64,000 bases of DNA, from the NCBI GenBank assembly GCA_016802295.1, contig JAESIW010000137.1, forward strand, positions 4,615,656 to 4,679,655. The letters are read 5' to 3'. Below are positions 12,058-22,677 of this stretch, piece by piece. The notes under the pieces were generated by a model. That model made no database searches and was not told the DNA's origin. It saw only the letters and a program-made list of their open reading frames with translations. The translations under genes and the position numbers were made by a program. The stretch's first letter is position 1. Each line of letters opens with the position of its first letter. The DNA comes from Brachionus rotundiformis (Eukaryota > Rotifera > Eurotatoria > Ploima > Brachionidae).

Positions 12058-12661
12058 ATGGCTCTAACAAATGAAGAAGCTCGAGGCGAAGAGTTTGTTG
12101 ACATAAACAAAAAACAGGAAACGGTAATTTTCGAAAATAAAATTTATCCAGTATGTTATCAATTAAAAAATTCTATATTTTGAATCCTGAAAAAAATACA
12201 AAAAATTAATTATTTATCCCATAAAGGATCAAGATAAATCAGATAAAAGAGAAGCCAAATTTTTCAATTTGTACGCGACCAAGAAAACTTTTTCAAATGG
12301 TCTCATGGATGGAGCTTTGCTAGCAGCAAATGCAGCACAACTAAGATTGTTGCTAACAGATGGCTTCATTCACCCAAAAGATCCCAAATGGATAATTTCA
12401 ATAACAATGGTTGTGGCGAGCATCATATCACAATGTATTATTCTTATAATACTTGCATATTTAGCTAAAAATAATTTGGCTAATAAAAACAAAAAACCAT
12501 ACTTGGATATAATGAACAATGTGGTCTTGATCCTTACCGGAATTATATTCTGTCTGAATGTTATAACCAATGTTTTTGTACAAATTGATTTCACAAATTT
12601 AATAGAAACTACAGCGTCAAATATGCCCACATTCGAATGGCCAACTACCAATCCTCCATAA
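12058..12661 (+). CDS. Ninjurin family membrane protein
   Basis: Two exons, 12058-12123 and 12227-12661 (introns GTAATT to ATAAAG), encode about 166 residues. Ninjurins are small plasma-membrane proteins with adhesion roles; the amphipathic helix region of vertebrate NINJ1 oligomerises to rupture membranes in lytic cell death. The family signature is clear: YATKKTFSNGLMDGALLAAN followed by AQLRLLL, then a first hydrophobic span (about residues 85-107, IISITMVV to IILAYLA), a short polar loop with the lysine-rich KNNLANKNKK, and a second span (VVLILTGIIFCLNVITNVFV). The N-terminal 40 residues are acidic and hydrophilic, as expected. The true start is the ATG at 12058 in exon 1. The larger open frame in exon 2 opens only with TTG. 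Confidence 0.91.
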
Positions 12662-13312
12662 ATCATTTTAAATTAGATCTTTATGTAAAAATTAATCAAG
12701 AATTTATTCTAATTTATTAAGTTGATAATTAATATAGATTGAATTTTATTTGAATAATAAAATTATCAAATATTTTTACTTTATTTTTAAAAGATAGTCT
12801 TATCAAAAAATAAAACAATCTAAATGCATTTAATGGTATTAAATATGTTGTTTATTTATTAAATTTTTCAAAAATTTTGTTAAAAAATGTGTAAAAAGAA
12901 TTGATAATAAATAAATATTTTGACACTTAATTAACAGTGCAAATTTATACCAAAATATATTAAATCTTTTTTTGACAACATATGTCATGATCTTAACCAT
13001 TAGTCTTAGATTATATTACGAAGATTTTTATTTATATCAGTGTTCTAAATTTTAACTATTGTCAACAAAATAAATCATCAAAACATTGCTCTATTAAGCA
13101 TCATAAGTTTATTTAAATTAATTATAAAAAAGGCATCATATTTTATATAAATTGAATGTGTTCAAAAAAAGACAAAATTTTTGCACTATAATTTTAATTA
13201 TTAAACAAATCTAAAATTCAAATTTCAAAAATAAAATAATAAAAAAATTATCCATTATTTGAGTATAAATAAATCCTGTAAAAAAAATAAAACAGACAAT
13301 ATTTTGTTCAAA
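12662..13312. other. Intergenic region
   Basis: AT-rich spacer between ninjurin and CPSF4, both on the plus strand. A polyadenylation-type AATAAAAT lies near 12756. No gene or motif is supported. Confidence 0.4.
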
Positions 13313-14249
13313 ATGATGAAGTTACTTGCTCCAGTGGACAATATCAAGTTCGATATTGAGGAGGCTTTGGAGAAACAAAACTTTGCAGCTCTTTTACCAT
13401 TTAGTGGCATGGATAGTAATTAGAATCAAAGTTTATAAAATAAAATAACTTAAAACTTTTTACCAAAGAATCTGCTTTTCCGGTATGTGAACTTTTTGTC
13501 AAATCTAAGTGTGAAAGGGGGTCTTTATGTCCTTTCAGACATGTAAAAGGTTCTTAATTATCTAATAACTAAGTCCTTCAAACTAAAGTATAAAACAATT
13601 TATCTTCATAGATGACAAATCTGTTGTTTGTAAACATTGGTTGAGGGGTTTGTGCAAAAAAGGAGATGAATGTGAATTTTTACATGAATATGACATGAGC
13701 AAAATGCCCGAGTGCTTCTTTTATTCAAGATACAGCCAATGTGGAAATAAAGAGTGTGAATTTTTACATTTGGACAAGCAAGCAAAGATCAAAGACTGTC
13801 CGTGGTATGATCGTGGATTTTGTCGACATGGTCCCAATTGTAAAAATAGACATGTCAAAAAAGTAATATGTCAAAACTTTCTGTTCGGCTTTTGTCCAGA
13901 GGGTCCAAATTGTAAATATAAACAGTAAGCATATTTTAAAAGTCCGGCAAGAGTAATTTAACTAAACTTAAACCATGTTAGTCCCAAGTTTGAATTACCT
14001 GTAGTTGATCAACCGTCCATGCAAAAGAAACAAATTTACATTTGCGATTTCTGTGGTGAAAAGGGCCACAAAGCCTCGTCGTGCTTCAAGTCAAAAGCTT
14101 TACAATTGAACCAAGAAATAACGCTTGAGAGGACCCAGCCACTGGCGCCGCATGAAGTTACTTGCTTCAAATGTGGAGAAAAAGGTCATTATGCTAATAG
14201 ATGCAATAAGAGCGCTTTTGCTTTCTTAAGATCTACTGAAAATAAATAA
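13313..14249 (+). CDS. CPSF4: CPSF 30-kDa subunit, CCCH zinc-finger protein
   Basis: Four exons, 13313-13415, 13469-13549, 13612-13924 and 13982-14249, give about 254 residues. CPSF30 is the subunit of the nuclear cleavage and polyadenylation factor that, with WDR33, reads the AAUAAA signal. Exon 1 begins MMKLLAPVDNIKFD and ends GMD, as in animal CPSF4. Exon 2 holds the first CCCH finger. Exon 3 holds the next four, including CKHWLRGLCKKGDECEFLH and DCPWYDRGFCRHGPNC. Exon 4 holds two CCHC zinc knuckles (CDFCGEKGHKASSC and CFKCGEKGHYANRC); insect homologues also have two, vertebrates one. The exon-2 donor must be AAAAG followed by GTTCTT to keep the frame and the family spacing; this is a weak site. 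It is a housekeeping gene with no sign of disruption. Confidence 0.95.
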
Positions 14250-15379
14250 TTTCTTTCATTTTTTATATTTAAGTAAATATTTTCATTTTTGAATTATTAA
14301 AAAAAATCATGAAATTAATATTTAAAAAATATTGTTATTTTAAATTTTTATTTTGTTTGATAAAAAATTGTTAGCAAATAATTTTTTAAATTTTGGTATC
14401 TAAATGACAAATTAAACCAAATTAATAATCTAAGATCATAAAATTGTTTCATTAATCTAATATTAATAATATAAATTAAATTTTCAGATTATTTCGAAAT
14501 ATTATTTTAAAACTTTGAGTTTATTTAAAAACAACTTTAAAGAAAAAGTTCAAGTACTTTTAATAGAGAATTACTTAAATATAATTTAATGTTTATTTAA
14601 GGTCTAGTTTTAATTTTTTAAATATTCTGTTTTTAGTTGTTTTAAAATTTGAATCAATTTAATTTTTTCCTTATCAATTTTTTTTTTTATTGCATTGAAA
14701 TGAATGACCACAATGAGTTAAATTAGTTGATCGCCGTGGAAACGCATAAAAATAATATTAAAAGGCTGTTATCTAAATTTATTCTATATAAGCATTTAGA
14801 TGTTAATTTGGCTTGGATTATTTTTGAATTAAAAAAATTCTAATACTTCTAAGTAGCACAGGATCGCATCAAATTTTGATTCCTAATGGATTAAAATTGT
14901 AAAAACTCTTATGAAAAAAAAATTTAATTAGTTATGCAATAAATTGACAAAAAAGAATTTCGTTAATTGTGAAAGTCAAGTTTTCAAATAGTTAGCTGAA
15001 ATTAAAAATTTTGTATGAATATTAAAATAGAAGCCCTTAATGAGACCAAAAGCCTATTCTCAAATCCACAAATTATACTTTTGGGTTTATATGATTAAAG
15101 TTTTATTCATTTTCATCTTAGATCAACAAGTTGGTTATGTGAATTATAATAAAACATCTTCAGCACAAAGATTATCTATATTTGTTAAATATGGATATAG
15201 TTTAAGATTAAGTTCAGGATTATAAAGTTAAGCTTTCATCTTAAATATGCAAAACTCTTCATAAATTTAAAAGCTTAGTTAAAAATTCAGAAATCGACTG
15301 CGCCGTGTAAAGACTGCTTAAAAATTAGGTAAAATTGGCGAAGAGCTTTTTTCTCATTGAAAGCAGCTACCTTAATAAG

Positions 15380-15560
15380 CTCTTCATTAAGACTGAATTT
15401 GCTCTATTTAAAAAGATATGGAAGTGTTTACATGACCACTTTTAAGAGGTATTAATAAATTGGTCCAAAATAGATCCAAGTTATTATGGGTTTGGGGAAG
15501 AATGGTATTAATCCATTATATTTTTTTTGTACCAAAGTTTAAATTAGACTAAATTATGGA
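15380..15560 (+). mobile_element. Decayed Tc1/IS630-type transposase segment
   Basis: Short matches to transposase blocks appear in order but in shifting frames: KTEFALFKK (like the family's first catalytic-acid block, with the acidic residue lost), then VWG, then GKNGINPLYF, then VPKFKLD. The order and spacing fit IS630/Tc1 elements, but stops and frameshifts separate the pieces. This is an old relic and a weak call. Confidence 0.42.
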
Positions 15561-17348
15561 TTAATTGAAGTCATATTTACGCTTGAGTCAATCTGATTAG
15601 TGAGTGGAACTTTTTAGTACCAAAATATGACAGATCACGCATAAATGCCTAAAAAAAATGTTACTGAGATCTGGGGCGATGTTCTATTCTATTTTAATCA
15701 GATTGTTTTATTAAAAATAATTTATTTACAAAGCAAATATTTGCTCATATTTTTCGCTTCTTTGGAATTAATTTATCGGCTCGGAAGCTTATGGGTTCTT
15801 AAAATTAATTACAAAAAAAGGTCATCATTGGAGTGTCGAAACAAGCGACAATAAGCTCAAAGAGAAAATTAATCATTTTTTTTTCTAATCTCGTAGGTAC
15901 AAGCTGCCTACTTGATCTAACCTGATATTTTAACAGACAATATTGAATGATTAATTTCAAGTGATTTTTAAATGGCACGTAGAGAAATATAATCCCAAGA
16001 AAGCTAGCTGCTACCAATGCTTGAATTGGGTCATACAAACATGTCAATTTTATAATTTGCACTCGCTATTAGAGCAAATATAATAAAGTTTGATATTATC
16101 TATAAAGCCGAGGATTTGGCTAAATGTGGCTATAAACACTCATTTAAAATTGGTATAATTAGTTGAAACCAAAGTTTTTAGCTCACTTGCGCAATAGAGG
16201 ATTAATTTATAATAGTTTTATTTGTATGTTGGTATTTGTAGTGAAATACCACGCGTTATAGGGCTTAGTCGCCTAATTTTACCATTTTAATTATATTTGT
16301 CAATGGTTCTAGTTTTTAGGTCATTAGTAATTTTTTGAGTCTAAGAGCTAAATAGCCAGGTTTTTTGCTAAATTCTAATTTTTATTCTCGCAGTCGGCTC
16401 TTGTCGAGATATTAAATTTTCGCATTTATTTATTCATTATGTTTTGTGTGTATTTTAATCAAGAATTTATAAAATTTTAAATCTCAAAACAAAATTAGAA
16501 AATTTATTTAATCAACAAACTCAGAGACAAAAACAAGAATGTTAATTTATTTGTTGGAACGAAATGTTTGCAAAATAAACCTATTTTCAAGCATCACTTA
16601 ATATATTTACTCCATTTGTGGTAAATTTTTAAATTAATGAAATTTTCAAAATTATCAATATCTTTCCAATAAAACAATAAGTATCTAGTATCAGTCATAA
16701 TTAGTTTAAGCTGCTGTAAATGAAAATAAATAGTTATTAAATTTAAAAAGAATATTTTTTTATCGGTCAATAACTTTTTTAGAGATTTTTTCAGCCTGAG
16801 GTTTGTTTTTTCTTTTTTAATTAAAATTTCATTTTTTTTTAATATGATAATAAATATTTGTGTAAATCCAATTAGGACCAAGACCATAAAAATGGAATTA
16901 TAAAAAACGATAATAAAAATCAATAAAGTATTTAGTTATTTTTATCGATAAAAAATAAGTTCGATACAAAATTTAAATGATTAAAAAATATATTACTATG
17001 ATCTTTTTCCATATAGATAAACTTGAATAAATAATCAACATATATTTTTTTAGGATTTATCTTAATTTATTGAGTGTATTAAATTTTGCTTTCATTTCAA
17101 GTTAATATTAATTCGGATAAAATATTAATTAAAATAGTATATTTTTATACAATGAGAATATTTATATATTTTAATATTAATTAATATTGAATTGAATGCC
17201 ATCAGAATTTCAAGATGATGAAATTTGTAAGATAAACTTGTTTGCCAGATAAAGACCATTTATTAAATGAATTTTACTTTCTAATTATCTTTATTTATGC
17301 TGTAATTACTTTTCGTGAGTAGAAAAAATCTAATATAGTTATATTATT

Positions 17349-17648
17349 TAAGTTTTTTTTTAATTAAAAACCAAATAGGCGTCTAGAATAAAATATATAT
17401 CCTTAAGTAATNNNNNNNNNNNNNNNNNNNNNNNNNNNNNNNNNNNNNNNNNNNNNNNNNNNNNNNNNNNNNNNNNNNNNNNNNNNNNNNNNNNNNNNNN
17501 NNNNNNNNNNNNNNNNNNNNNNNNNNNNNNNNNNNNNNNNNNNNNNNNNNNNNNNNNNNNNNNNNNNNNNNNNNNNNNNNNNNTAAGTTTTTTTTTTTAA
17601 TTAAAAACTAAATAGGCGTCTAGAATAAAATATATATCCTTAAGTAAT
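17349..17648 (+). repeat. Direct repeat flanking the assembly gap
   Basis: About 63 bases at 17349-17411 recur at 17584-17648 with one substitution and a poly-T length change; both contain AGGCGTCTAGAATAAAATAT and end CCTTAAGTAAT. Either a real tandem duplication encloses the gap or the two ends are the same locus assembled twice, for example two alleles. Confidence 0.9.
17412..17583. other. Assembly gap (172 N)
   Basis: 172 undetermined bases. The sequences touching both edges are near-identical copies of each other, so the gap may be a collapsed or falsely opened join. Confidence 0.99.
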
Positions 17649-18408
17649 GGGTTGGTTTGCTTAGTTGAGTATCTAATCAGTTAAAATAACAATCAATAAA
17701 TATATATATATACAAACTTAAATCATATGTTTTTTAATTCATTAAAAGATCATTAATTTGGCCAGAATCGAAACATATATTTAATTGACTTTAAGTTTAA
17801 AATGGTTTATCTATTTTTATTTTTGATAGATTGAGTTTCCGATTTTTTTTCTCATATGAAAAATTTTAGCTGACCTGTAAAATAAATTTGAGCAATTATT
17901 TAACCCAGTACCTATCTACGATTATGTAAGTTATGGTTAATTAATGCAAATAGTTTTTTTTCTATTTCTTAGGCTTACTGGCAGAATATAAAGATTACTC
18001 AAAGTAAATAAGTGTTCAAATTTTTGAATATAATTAAAGTATTTTATTTATTTGGTGTCCGTTTGTCTAATAAATAATTAAAAAGCATCTTAAAATTATT
18101 TTCAAGATATTAATATTTATTAAAACGTAGCTCAAGTGTCGTTTAACGAGGATCGGCCTCATTCATTAAATTGAGTAGAATTTTTTTTATATTCTAAACC
18201 ATTAATCAAATGTTCTAAGTGAATTTTAAAATATTTATAGCCCATTTATTCTTTATCTATTTGAATTAATAAGAAAAAATATTGACTCATCAACCAATTA
18301 TATTTCTTACGTCCTGTTTAATTAATCAAAAATAAGAGGAACTAATAAAAAATATGATAAACAGCTATTTATCATTAGATCACAAATTTAGATTATTATT
18401 TTTTAAAA

Positions 18409-19776
18409 ATGAGTGAAGCCCAAACCGAGACTGTTACTTTAGAATTATCCGAACTTTCAATTGATCCATCATTGACCAAATTGGAGCAAATTTACGACCT
18501 TATCAGACGAAATGAACATCAAGACCGTATTATAAACTATTTGCTTAAAGATGAAAATTACAGTGGTTTAAATGTAAACGAAATGTTAAAAAATGGTGAT
18601 ACAATACTTTGTCTTAGTTGTAACAAAGGTTTGGACAAAATAGCCCATGTCCTAGTAGAAGAATGCGGTGCAGATATCAATCTTTGCCGCAATGTCAACA
18701 TGAATCCGAACGGCTTGTCTCCCATTAATCCAAGTATTACCATTTCAGCTCGGCGTCAATCAAGACTGTTAGCAGGTGCAAGTTCTTCACAAGTTAAGGG
18801 TGATTCTCCTCTTATAGTCAGCATCAAATATGGTTTTGACGCTATTGCTGAATATTTAGTGCAGAAAGGGGCTGATATTGCCAATGAAATAAATGGTGTC
18901 TATGACTTTGAGCGTTCTGCTCTACAAGAGGCTATTAGGTTTAGTAGAGTGAAAATTGTTGAAAAAATGCTGCAGACGATGTTTGAAAGAGATGATGTAA
19001 AGCTGATTGAGTGGCTTTTTTCCAAACGCTATGACATTTTACGGCAAGTTCTAATGACAGATAATTTGGAAACACTAAAGATAGTCTTGCCAAATATTAC
19101 AGAAAATCGACGCATAGATGGTGAAATGTTGATACATATACTTAATTATTTATTGATGAAATCAAAATCTCAAGAAAGAAAAGAAAAAGTTGCCATAATT
19201 TTGGATCTGGTCATGGAAACAGGCAGCATGGACGATGGTTCATATGAACCATTTGAAATAATTAATTTAGATTTGTTTGTCAGAGGTTTCTTAGCAACCT
19301 TAAAAGCCTTGTTTAATAACATTAGCAGTGAGGACTCTAGGACATCTAGTTTGCATTATAGGACTTCGCTTTTCTTTTTTATTCTCAAATATGTTAGGAG
19401 TATTGAGTGTTTTGAAGAGTTCTATCCTGACATTGACTCAGCATTTGACCATTTTTACACTCGAATGAAAGAAACTGGTGAAAACGTACTCAAACTAATT
19501 GAATATTTTATCCAATTCTATGATACATTGATTACCATGGGACATATTCGATTGAGTTGTAGCAATGTCGCCAATCTATTAAAGCTAGAACATGTTAAAA
19601 AATTGGACATCTTGGGCGACTTTCTCATCCAAAGAAGCTTAATACCACTTGATCTTAAAGAGCTCAGTCGGCTCAGGATAAAAAATACCATGCACACATT
19701 TAACTCGTGCTCGATAAATAGTTTGCCCATACTCAGCCAAGAGTGCAAGGATTACTTGTATTTTAACTCGGAATAA
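18409..19776 (+). CDS. Ankyrin-repeat protein with C-terminal SOCS box-like motif
   Basis: Single exon, 455 residues. Residues 55-90 and 130-160 form ankyrin-type repeats (NGDTILCLSCNKGLDKIAHVL and GDSPLIVSIKYGFDAIAEYLV), with a further partial repeat at about 170-190. The middle is helical without clear repeats. The C-terminus (about 412-452) resembles a SOCS box: PLDLKELSRLRIKN fits the elongin-BC-binding pattern, though the usual cysteine is serine, and LPILSQECKDYLYF fits the cullin-box LP-P and final YL. This suggests an ASB-like substrate receptor of a Cul5 ubiquitin ligase, recruiting targets through its ankyrin face. That is inference from motif shape; a plain ankyrin protein is the alternative. 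No targeting signal is visible. Confidence 0.72.
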   Translation: MSEAQTETVTLELSELSIDPSLTKLEQIYDLIRRNEHQDRIINYLLKDENYSGLNVNEMLKNGDTILCLSCNKGLDKIAHVLVEECGADINLCRNVNMNPNGLSPINPSITISARRQSRLLAGASSSQVKGDSPLIVSIKYGFDAIAEYLVQKGADIANEINGVYDFERSALQEAIRFSRVKIVEKMLQTMFERDDVKLIEWLFSKRYDILRQVLMTDNLETLKIVLPNITENRRIDGEMLIHILNYLLMKSKSQERKEKVAIILDLVMETGSMDDGSYEPFEIINLDLFVRGFLATLKALFNNISSEDSRTSSLHYRTSLFFFILKYVRSIECFEEFYPDIDSAFDHFYTRMKETGENVLKLIEYFIQFYDTLITMGHIRLSCSNVANLLKLEHVKKLDILGDFLIQRSLIPLDLKELSRLRIKNTMHTFNSCSINSLPILSQECKDYLYFNSE

Positions 19777-20201
19777 CCTTTTAGTCGATTTTTTTAGATA
19801 GTTTTTTTGAGTTAATTATTTTATCATATTAACTAAATGTAAAAAAATATAAAGATTAGTTTTATTTTGCTTTTAAATTATTGAATAAAGATGTGGTATC
19901 TATTTTTTCTTTTTTTTTAATGTTTTAGGTAAACTTGCCCCACAATGCTCTTATAATTAATTAAAATGCTTATAATCAAATATTAAATAAATAAAATTTT
20001 ATATATATTTATAATCAATTAAATTTGGCTTAATTTTCTTTTTGAAAATGATTTAGTACAAATGGTAGCTTTTATTTTCTGCATTATAAAAAATTATTCA
20101 AAAATTTTCAAAAGCATAGAAATAAAAGCTTATGGGCGGGATTCATTATTAGTTGATATTTAAGTAAAATTTAATTTTTGATAGACTCTAATTAAGCAAA
20201 T
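19777..20201. other. Intergenic region
   Basis: Short AT-rich spacer carrying the 3' end of the ankyrin/SOCS gene (AATAAAG near 19883) and the upstream region of HIBADH. No other feature is seen. Confidence 0.4.
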
Positions 20202-21262
20202 ATGGTCTTGTTAACTAAATCGACACAAGCATTGATTGGTTTTATTGGTCTTGGCAACATGGGTGCTCATATGGCCAGAAATTTAATCAAAAAAGGCCAT
20301 GAACTGGTTGTTTATGACGTAAATACTCAAAGTGTCAATGAACTGTCCAAACTTGGTACTGTTTAAAAGTGTTTCTTAAAAATCATGCTTAATAATTTCT
20401 CAACAGGAGCCAAAGTCGCCGAATCACCAGCCGATTTGGCTTCAAAAACTCAAAACATAATTACCATGCTACCAAGCCATCCTCATGTGAATGAAGTATT
20501 TCTAGCCAAAAATGGAATTCTGGCGTATGTCTTTTTGGATAATCAAAATTTAAAGTCTTATTTTGAAAATTAAAGGACTGCTCAAAAATCAACTCGATGC
20601 ATTGATTGTAGTACAATAGATGTAGAGGCTTGTAAGCGTATAGCAAAGCTTTGTTCGGAAAAGTCCATTTATTTCAATGATGCTCCTGTTTCTGGAGGTG
20701 TTACAGGTGCTGAAAATGCCACCTTAACATTTATGGTTGGGGCTAAAAAAGAAGATTTTGATGTTATTAAGCCTTTTTTGGAATGTATGGGAAAAAATAT
20801 TGTTCATGCAGGTGACGTTGGACATGGTTTGGCAGCAAAAATTTGCAATAATATGCTTCTTGGAATATCTATGATTGGTGTAGCTGAGACAATGAATTTA
20901 GGGTTAAGTTTAGGTTTGGACAAAAAAGTCTTAGCTGGAATTTTAAACACATCCTCGGGACGATGCTGGAGCAGTGAGGTCTATAATCCAGTGCCAGGAG
21001 TCGTAGAAGGAATTCCACCAAGCAGAAATTACGAAGGAGGATTTCAATCTGGTCTCATGGCCAAAGTAGATCAAACTAATTATTAAATAATTTATTAATT
21101 TTTATTTGGAAGGATCTAAGCTTGGCCCAAAACGCTTCAGTAGAAACCCAATCGGCAACTCCGTTGGGATCAATGGCTTATAACTATTACAAGCAAATGA
21201 GCAATCAAGGATTTTTCAAAAAAGACTTCGGATATGTATATGAATATTTGAGAAAAAAATAA
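20202..21262 (+). CDS. HIBADH: 3-hydroxyisobutyrate dehydrogenase
   Basis: Four exons, 20202-20355, 20407-20524, 20576-21065 and 21113-21262, with three introns of 47 to 51 bases, give about 303 residues. The enzyme oxidises 3-hydroxyisobutyrate to methylmalonate semialdehyde with NAD in valine catabolism, in the mitochondrial matrix. The NAD-binding GFIGLGNMGAHMARNL is at residues 13-28, CIDCSTID and APVSGGVTGAENATL follow (substrate-binding loop), and the catalytic lysine region AAKICNNMLLGISMIG is intact. SSGRCWSSEVYNPVPGV and NYEGGF are family signatures, and the protein ends EYLRKK. Family length is 300 to 335. The leader before the Rossmann motif is only 12 residues (MVLLTKSTQALI), so a matrix-targeting peptide is short or absent, and an upstream in-frame start is not evident. 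It converges with the atypical thioredoxin. Confidence 0.96.
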
Positions 21263-21322
21263 AATTAAAATTAAAAAAATGTATTCAAATTTATTTTAAA
21301 TTAATAAAATATTTTAGCATGT

Positions 21323-22124
21323 TTAGATAAATGCGTATCTTTTTACAAATTCTTCTAATTTTGACGAGTTGGCACCGACAAAATAAGATACTACTTTTCC
21401 ATCAATAAAACAGTAAAATGATGGCACTGCAAATACATCTACAACTGTCTTTATATCGGTCAACTCTTCGACATTTACTTGAACGTATTTTATTGAGCTG
21501 TAGCGCTTTTCGAAAGTGGGATAATACAGCGAAATAAATTTGCAACTGGTGCCTTAAAGAAATTTAATTAAAATAGATAATATCTAAATATTTATTAAAT
21601 AAATTATAGCTAATTTCTTCATGAAAAAAAATCTTCAATATTTCAATTTTCTAAATTTCGGCCTAAATTAATGAAATTTACTTCATTTTAATATGAAAAA
21701 TTATGAGGACAGAAATTATTTAAATTTAATTTACGAATTTTAATATTCTAATAAACGAAAGCTTAATTTTCATATATACTATTAATTTATCTTAAACATC
21801 ATTTAAATTACTATCCAAAAATACCAATTTAACCTTGTTGTCTAAAGTTAATTTAGCAAAAAGTTAATTTATAAACTTTTGGCTTACATATATCAATAAA
21901 TTCTACAAAATAAATATTAGACTTCATTATCTCTGTAAAAATCTTACTAAAATTGATCATTTTATTTGTTTTAAAATTCAATAATTTAAAAGAGATAACA
22001 GCTTTATCTTTGTTTTATGAAGAAAACTATTTCACTTACAGGACGGAGCTGTGAATTTAACTATTGTGGTACCCTCGGATATAATTTCCTTAAAATCATC
22101 GATAGAAACACAGTCATAAACCAT
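21323..22124 (-). CDS. Atypical thioredoxin with CTSC active site
   Basis: Two exons, 22124-22040 and 21552-21323, around a 487-base intron, give about 104 residues. Joining TCC T to GC ACC restores KFTAPSCTSCKFI, so the usual WCGPC is SCTSC: both cysteines remain, but the tryptophan and the Gly-Pro between the cysteines are replaced. The rest of the fold is conventional: VVDVFAVPSFYCFIDGK carries the cis-proline, and the C-terminal helix is SSKLEEFVKRYAFI. The redox potential and partners should therefore differ from classical thioredoxin; that is inference. No targeting peptide is visible. The second exon has no ATG, so it is easily overlooked. It is followed at 22369 by a canonical thioredoxin on the same strand, probably an old tandem duplicate. 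Confidence 0.86.
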
Positions 22125-22368
22125 TTTTAAAAAACTAAATAATCAAATGAAGAACGAAAATTAATTTTAAATAATAATAGAAAAAAAATATTGTGTGATG
22201 GGAGGCGAGTTTAATTAATTTCCTGATTAGATTGAACTTTTTGATGTGCCTGGTGTCTTTTGAGAGCATGAAAAAACAAATCAAGTTTTAAAAAAGTTTA
22301 TTAAGGAAAATTGGTAATTCTAAAATATTTTCTATCGAAATTTAAGTTTATAAGAATCACAAAATAAT

Positions 22369-22677
22369 TTAAGCAAATTTTTTGACCATAGCTTCAAGCT
22401 TTTCTTTGCTTGCTCCAACCAATTGATCAACTATTTTGCCATCCTTGTACACAAAAAACGATGGCATAGCACTGACGCCAGCTTCAGCGCTGATCTCTTC
22501 AAGCTCATCTACATCGACCTTTATAAATTGAATGGATGAATAATCTTTTGACAATTGATCTAAAAACGGAGCAATCATTTTGCATGGACCGCACCATGTG
22601 GCAAAAAAATCAACAACAACGGTGCCTTGGGCAGTAGCTTGTCTGAATTCATCGACTGATGTAATTTGACGGACCAT
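22369..22677 (-). CDS. Thioredoxin
   Basis: Classical thioredoxin of about 102 residues. WCGPC is at residues 30-34 in FATWCGPCKMI, the cis-proline in SAMPSFFVYKDGK, and the end is EKLEAMVKKFA. The frame is open for 20 codons further 5', but the extension is hydrophobic low-complexity sequence and contains CTTTCAG just before ATATT-ATG. I therefore take the ATG at 22677, giving MVRQITSVDEFRQA, with a probable 5' UTR intron ending at that CAG. The expected role is cytosolic disulphide reduction with thioredoxin reductase. It shares strand and neighbourhood with the CTSC paralogue. Confidence 0.95.
   Translation of the reverse strand: MVRQITSVDEFRQATAQGTVVVDFFATWCGPCKMIAPFLDQLSKDYSSIQFIKVDVDELEEISAEAGVSAMPSFFVYKDGKIVDQLVGASKEKLEAMVKKFA

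Larger units (their letters stand above)
14250..18408. other. Intergenic region with assembly gap
   Basis: A 4.1-kb AT-rich region between CPSF4 and the ankyrin/SOCS gene. It holds a degraded Tc1/IS630-like segment (15380-15560) and an assembly gap flanked by a duplicated 63-base sequence. Several open frames of 60 to 110 codons here (for example 16594-16923, minus) are low-complexity and lack any recognisable domain, so I do not call them. Confidence 0.4.

Noticed and set aside
15040..16062. Open frames at 15040-15225, 15645-15854 and 15805-16062
   Set aside because: Low complexity and within or beside a decayed transposon segment.
16594..16923. Minus-strand open frame of 109 codons
   Set aside because: Lys/Ile/Phe-rich AT-driven composition, no recognisable motif, no splice context.
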